This document shows positions 24,269-26,717 of a stretch of DNA of 26,717 nt, piece by piece (position 1 is the first letter of the stretch; the number at the start of each line of letters is the position of its first letter). A program made the position numbers and the translations under genes. Source of the DNA: JADFNO01 sp965369945 (GTDB lineage Bacteria; Planctomycetota; Phycisphaerae; Phycisphaerales; SM1A02); the NCBI GenBank assembly GCA_965369945.1, contig CBDUST010000025.1, forward strand, positions 1-26,717, read 5' to 3'. A model generated the notes under the pieces. The model was not told the DNA's origin, did no database searches, and worked only from the letters and a program-made list of their open reading frames with translations.

Positions 24269-25582
24269 ATGCAGCGTATGCAAGGTGCCATTTTGGCGGC
24301 GATAACCGGGCTGGTGGGATTGGCCGGTCTGGGTCCACTTCAGGGGCCATTACCAGAACCGTTACCAGTGCGGTTCAAGCTCGCAGATGGCGTACAGGTC
24401 GCTGGGATGATGACCGCTTGGGACGTTGCCGGCTTTGACGGGTCGTTTGGCCGTCGAGAATGGGTCGATCTCGTCGCCAACGACGCCTGGAAACTGTACC
24501 GCCGAGTGATGGACGATCAGGATGCCGGCCATTGGGTTGATCTGGGGGGCGTGATGCTCCTGATGGACGGCGGCGAGTCCTGGGCAGAGCAGGCGTTTAC
24601 ACGGGCGTTGCGCTTGGATAAGACCGTTGCCGACCGGATTGATGCTGCGCGACATAGAGCGGACGAAGTGCGCCGACAGCGCGAGGAACTTCAACGCGCC
24701 ATTGAGGCGGAGCGCCTCAACACCCGATCGCCCGAGGCCGGGCCTTGGCGAGCCGATGTGTGGCCGGTGTTGACGATAGACGAGCAGCAAGCAGCGCGAT
24801 CGGCGATGGCCAACGAGTCGCAGCAGATCGCTCGCGACTCGACGCTTCCGCTGAGCCCCATTGAGACCGATTACTTTCTGTTCTATTCGGACATGCCCAG
24901 GCTCCAAGCGGCCAGGTGGGCGCTGATGTTGGATAAGACCTACGACGAAATATCCAAGCTCGTCGGCTTGCGCGAAGACCAAAATATCTTCTGGGGAAAG
25001 GCGGCGGTGCTCGTCTTTAAGGATCAGGATCGTTTTCGGCTAGTTGAAGCCGAGACGTTCGGCCAGCTTGTGCCGCTGAAGGTGACAGGCATGTGTCATC
25101 CGGTTGGGCCGAAGGTGTTCATCAGTTGTTACCGAGCGGCGGACGATGACGAATTAGCGGCGACGCTGGTGCGAGAAACGGTGCACGGTTACCTCCACCG
25201 CTTCGGCACGCCCAAACGTCTGCCTGCCTGGGCCAACGAGGGGTTGGCCGAGTACCTTGTCGCCGCGTCGGTTAAGGCGGACCAGGTTGACGATGCGCTT
25301 CGTCGCGAGGCACTTCAATTCATTCGCAGCGGCGGCAATGTGCAAGCGGTGCTCGACCTGAACTATGCGGACGACACTTGGCCGGGCCCCAACGAGATCG
25401 GTCGAGCGGTCGGATTTTTGTTGATTGAACTGATGATCCGCGAGAACCGAGCGGGGTTCAGCGCGTGGGTGAGGGCTGTGAAGCGAGGCGACGATTGGGA
25501 GGAAGCTTTGCGCAATCGCTACGGCGTTGCGCGCAGCCGACTGGTCAACACCTTCGTGCAGTACTACATGGTGAATGACTGA
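24269..25582 (+). CDS. Secreted gluzincin-like (DUF1570-type) protein with a degenerate zinc motif
   Basis: The protein has 437 residues. The N-terminus is hydrophobic (AILAAITGLVGLAGLGPL) and likely directs export. A helical tetratricopeptide-like region follows (WVDLGGVMLLMDGGESWAEQ, AFTRALRLDK). The C-terminal part has the pattern of bacterial gluzincin peptidases: DYFLFYSDMP, then the metal site, then LPAWANEGLAEYLV with its conserved second Glu, and finally FLLIELMIRE. The usual HExxH reads R302-E-T-V-H306, so the first histidine is Arg, while Glu303, H306 and the NEGLAEY glutamate remain. It is probably a non-zinc or inactive family member, or has altered metal binding. It is convergent with the ABC ATPase gene, with a hairpin between them. 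Confidence 0.8.
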   Translation: MQRMQGAILAAITGLVGLAGLGPLQGPLPEPLPVRFKLADGVQVAGMMTAWDVAGFDGSFGRREWVDLVANDAWKLYRRVMDDQDAGHWVDLGGVMLLMDGGESWAEQAFTRALRLDKTVADRIDAARHRADEVRRQREELQRAIEAERLNTRSPEAGPWRADVWPVLTIDEQQAARSAMANESQQIARDSTLPLSPIETDYFLFYSDMPRLQAARWALMLDKTYDEISKLVGLREDQNIFWGKAAVLVFKDQDRFRLVEAETFGQLVPLKVTGMCHPVGPKVFISCYRAADDDELAATLVRETVHGYLHRFGTPKRLPAWANEGLAEYLVAASVKADQVDDALRREALQFIRSGGNVQAVLDLNYADDTWPGPNEIGRAVGFLLIELMIRENRAGFSAWVRAVKRGDDWEEALRNRYGVARSRLVNTFVQYYMVND

Positions 25583-25593
25583 GCGAGAGTGAA

Positions 25594-25615
25594 CCCACGG
25601 ATTGCTATCCGTGGG
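25594..25615. repeat. Palindromic hairpin between convergent genes (copy of the 18299 element)
   Basis: CCCACGGAT-TGCT-ATCCGTGGG is a perfect 9-bp stem with a 4-nt loop, 12 bp after the gluzincin-like stop. It shares about 25 of 27 bases with the copy at 18298-18324. The TAG stop of the ABC ATPase gene (25605-25607) lies in its loop and second arm, so the element supplies the last codons of that gene. Confidence 0.7.
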
Positions 25616-26642
25616 CGTCTGATACGTCTTGAATTCGCCCATCGTGTAGGCGCACCATACGATCGGCGCGGCGGGCGATTGCTGGGTCGTGCGTCACCAT
25701 AATGATCGACAGGCCCCCGCGATGTTGGTCGGCGATGAGGTCAAGAATCTCCTCGCCGGTTGTTTCGTCGAGGTTGCCTGTCGGTTCGTCAGCGAGAAGC
25801 ACCTTCGGTTGGTTGATCAAAGCGCGGGCGATGGCGACGCGCTGGCGCTCTCCGCCTGAGAGTTCGCGAGGCCGATGTTTGAGCCGATGCCCAAGGCCGA
25901 AGGATTGGAGTAGTCCGGTCGCCTCATGTTTCAATCCCGTAAATCGCCGGTCGAAGGCGAGCGCGAGTTCTACCCAGATCAACGATGCCGACATTGCCCC
26001 GAGCAATGCGCCTACAACAACGAGTATTGACCAACCGATTTCGATAGAAACATCAAACAACGCAAGTAGCACAACGGCCAGGAACCAGGAAGCGAAACCC
26101 ACGCCTGCGCCCACAAAGAGCCCGACGCTCCCTACAATCAGCCACCACATCAAGGATCGTCCCCAAAGGCCAATCATTGCTGGGAGGAGTGTGTTCTTCA
26201 GAACGTTTAGTTCGGGCAGCAGATGGTAGAACTGAAAGACGAACCCGATGGATCGGTTGCGATAGAGATTCCGGGCACGCCTTGACATGGAGTTCAGTGA
26301 AACGCCTTCGAACAAGACTTTGCCGTCGTCGGAGTCGGGGCGGTCCAGATCCCCCAGCAGATGCAGCAGCGTGCTCTTACCCGACCCGGAGGCGCCGAGC
26401 ACCGCCACCCATTCGCCGCGCTCGACGTGCAACGTGGCTCCCTTGAGCACCGGCACGTCGACGCGACCCATGCGGTAGGTTTTGTAGAGCCAATTTGCTC
26501 CGAGCAGCGCCTCAGGCTTCGCCACTGTCAGACTCTTCTCGCCGTCCTGAGCCGATGCAGTCCTTGCATCGTCATGCTCCTTATCCGTTGGGCGAACAAA
26601 TGCGTTGACGCTCCGACATACCTTCCAGATGACGATCGCCAT
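25605..26642 (-). CDS. LolD/MacB-like ABC transporter ATPase with a membrane-like insert between the Q-loop and signature motif
   Basis: From ATG at 26642 the protein has 345 residues; a GTG at 26525 (MAKPEALLGANWLYKTYRMG) would give a more usual LolD N-terminus, so the start is uncertain. ATPase motifs are complete: Walker A GASGSGKST (83-91), Q-loop FVFQ (Q137), signature LSGGERQ (261-267), Walker B VLLADEP (281-287), D-loop GNLD and H-loop H318. PVLKGATL and FQFYHLLPELNVL are typical of the LolD/MacB group. Between PAMIG and GLGHRL, residues about 160-235, normally a short helical part, lies a very hydrophobic stretch (LMWWLIVGSVGLFVGAGVGF, then SWFLAVVLLALF, then ILVVVGALLGAMSASLIWV). The partner permease is probably further right, outside the window. 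It should power substrate or lipoprotein movement using ATP. Confidence 0.9.
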   Translation of the reverse strand: MAIVIWKVCRSVNAFVRPTDKEHDDARTASAQDGEKSLTVAKPEALLGANWLYKTYRMGRVDVPVLKGATLHVERGEWVAVLGASGSGKSTLLHLLGDLDRPDSDDGKVLFEGVSLNSMSRRARNLYRNRSIGFVFQFYHLLPELNVLKNTLLPAMIGLWGRSLMWWLIVGSVGLFVGAGVGFASWFLAVVLLALFDVSIEIGWSILVVVGALLGAMSASLIWVELALAFDRRFTGLKHEATGLLQSFGLGHRLKHRPRELSGGERQRVAIARALINQPKVLLADEPTGNLDETTGEEILDLIADQHRGGLSIIMVTHDPAIARRADRMVRLHDGRIQDVSDAHG

Positions 26643-26717
26643 CAGGACGATGAGTACCGGGTTCGTTGAGAATGGCCCAAGGGAACTTCCGGTGACGACG
26701 ATCGACTACCAGGCCTT

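Overview
The window looks like a chromosomal segment of a GC-rich Gram-negative bacterium, most probably a planctomycete and perhaps a Phycisphaerae-like lineage. This is inferred from gene style, not from a marker gene. The signs are a secreted metallopeptidase with D-C/L-N-x-N-G-x-P-D-E-C-E repeats, an ECF sigma factor overlapping a giant VIT/VWA protein, a GH35-family protein, TolC and membrane-fusion proteins, and ClpC. I saw no rRNA, tRNA, CRISPR array, transposase or phage gene.

Layout from left to right. 1-2936 (-): a large secreted metzincin peptidase whose C-terminus runs off the left edge. 3156-3719 (+): a small membrane metal-dependent hydrolase (YdjM/DUF457 type), probably with an ATC start. 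3716-4756 (-): a solitary beta-class DNA methyltransferase. 4887-7661 (-): a GH35 beta-galactosidase homologue in which both catalytic glutamates appear to be alanine. 7787-11563 (+): a TolC-like outer-membrane factor and an HlyD-like adaptor, with no pump next to them. 11560-12924 (-): RmuC. 13022-18285 (+): an ECF sigma factor whose stop overlaps the start of a 1538-residue protein with a cytoplasmic N-terminus, one membrane helix, a VIT domain and a VWA domain. 18442-19071 (-): an RluA-type pseudouridine synthase. 19185-20988 (+): a periplasmic TolB-like propeller protein overlapping a small lipoprotein. 21058-21348 (-): a small Cys-rich membrane protein. 21493-24063 (-): ClpC with a clear intrinsic terminator. 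24269-25582 (+): a secreted gluzincin-like protein with a degenerate zinc motif. 25605-26642 (-): a LolD-like ABC ATPase with a strongly hydrophobic insert inside its nucleotide-binding domain.

Three themes stand out. First, conserved enzyme folds here have lost key residues (the GH35 protein and the RETVH peptidase). Second, familiar folds carry unexpected inserts: membrane-like segments between the Q-loop and signature motif of the ABC ATPase, and about 100 residues inside the VWA domain. Third, the sigma/VIT-VWA pair looks like a signalling unit: the big protein could be made as a long form with an anti-sigma-like cytoplasmic part, or, from an internal ribosome-binding site and GTG, as an exported form. 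A family of short perfect hairpins (8-9 bp stem, 4-nt loop) lies in intergenic spaces just after genes at three places.

All calls come from reading the sequence and from memory of protein families. No database search was run.
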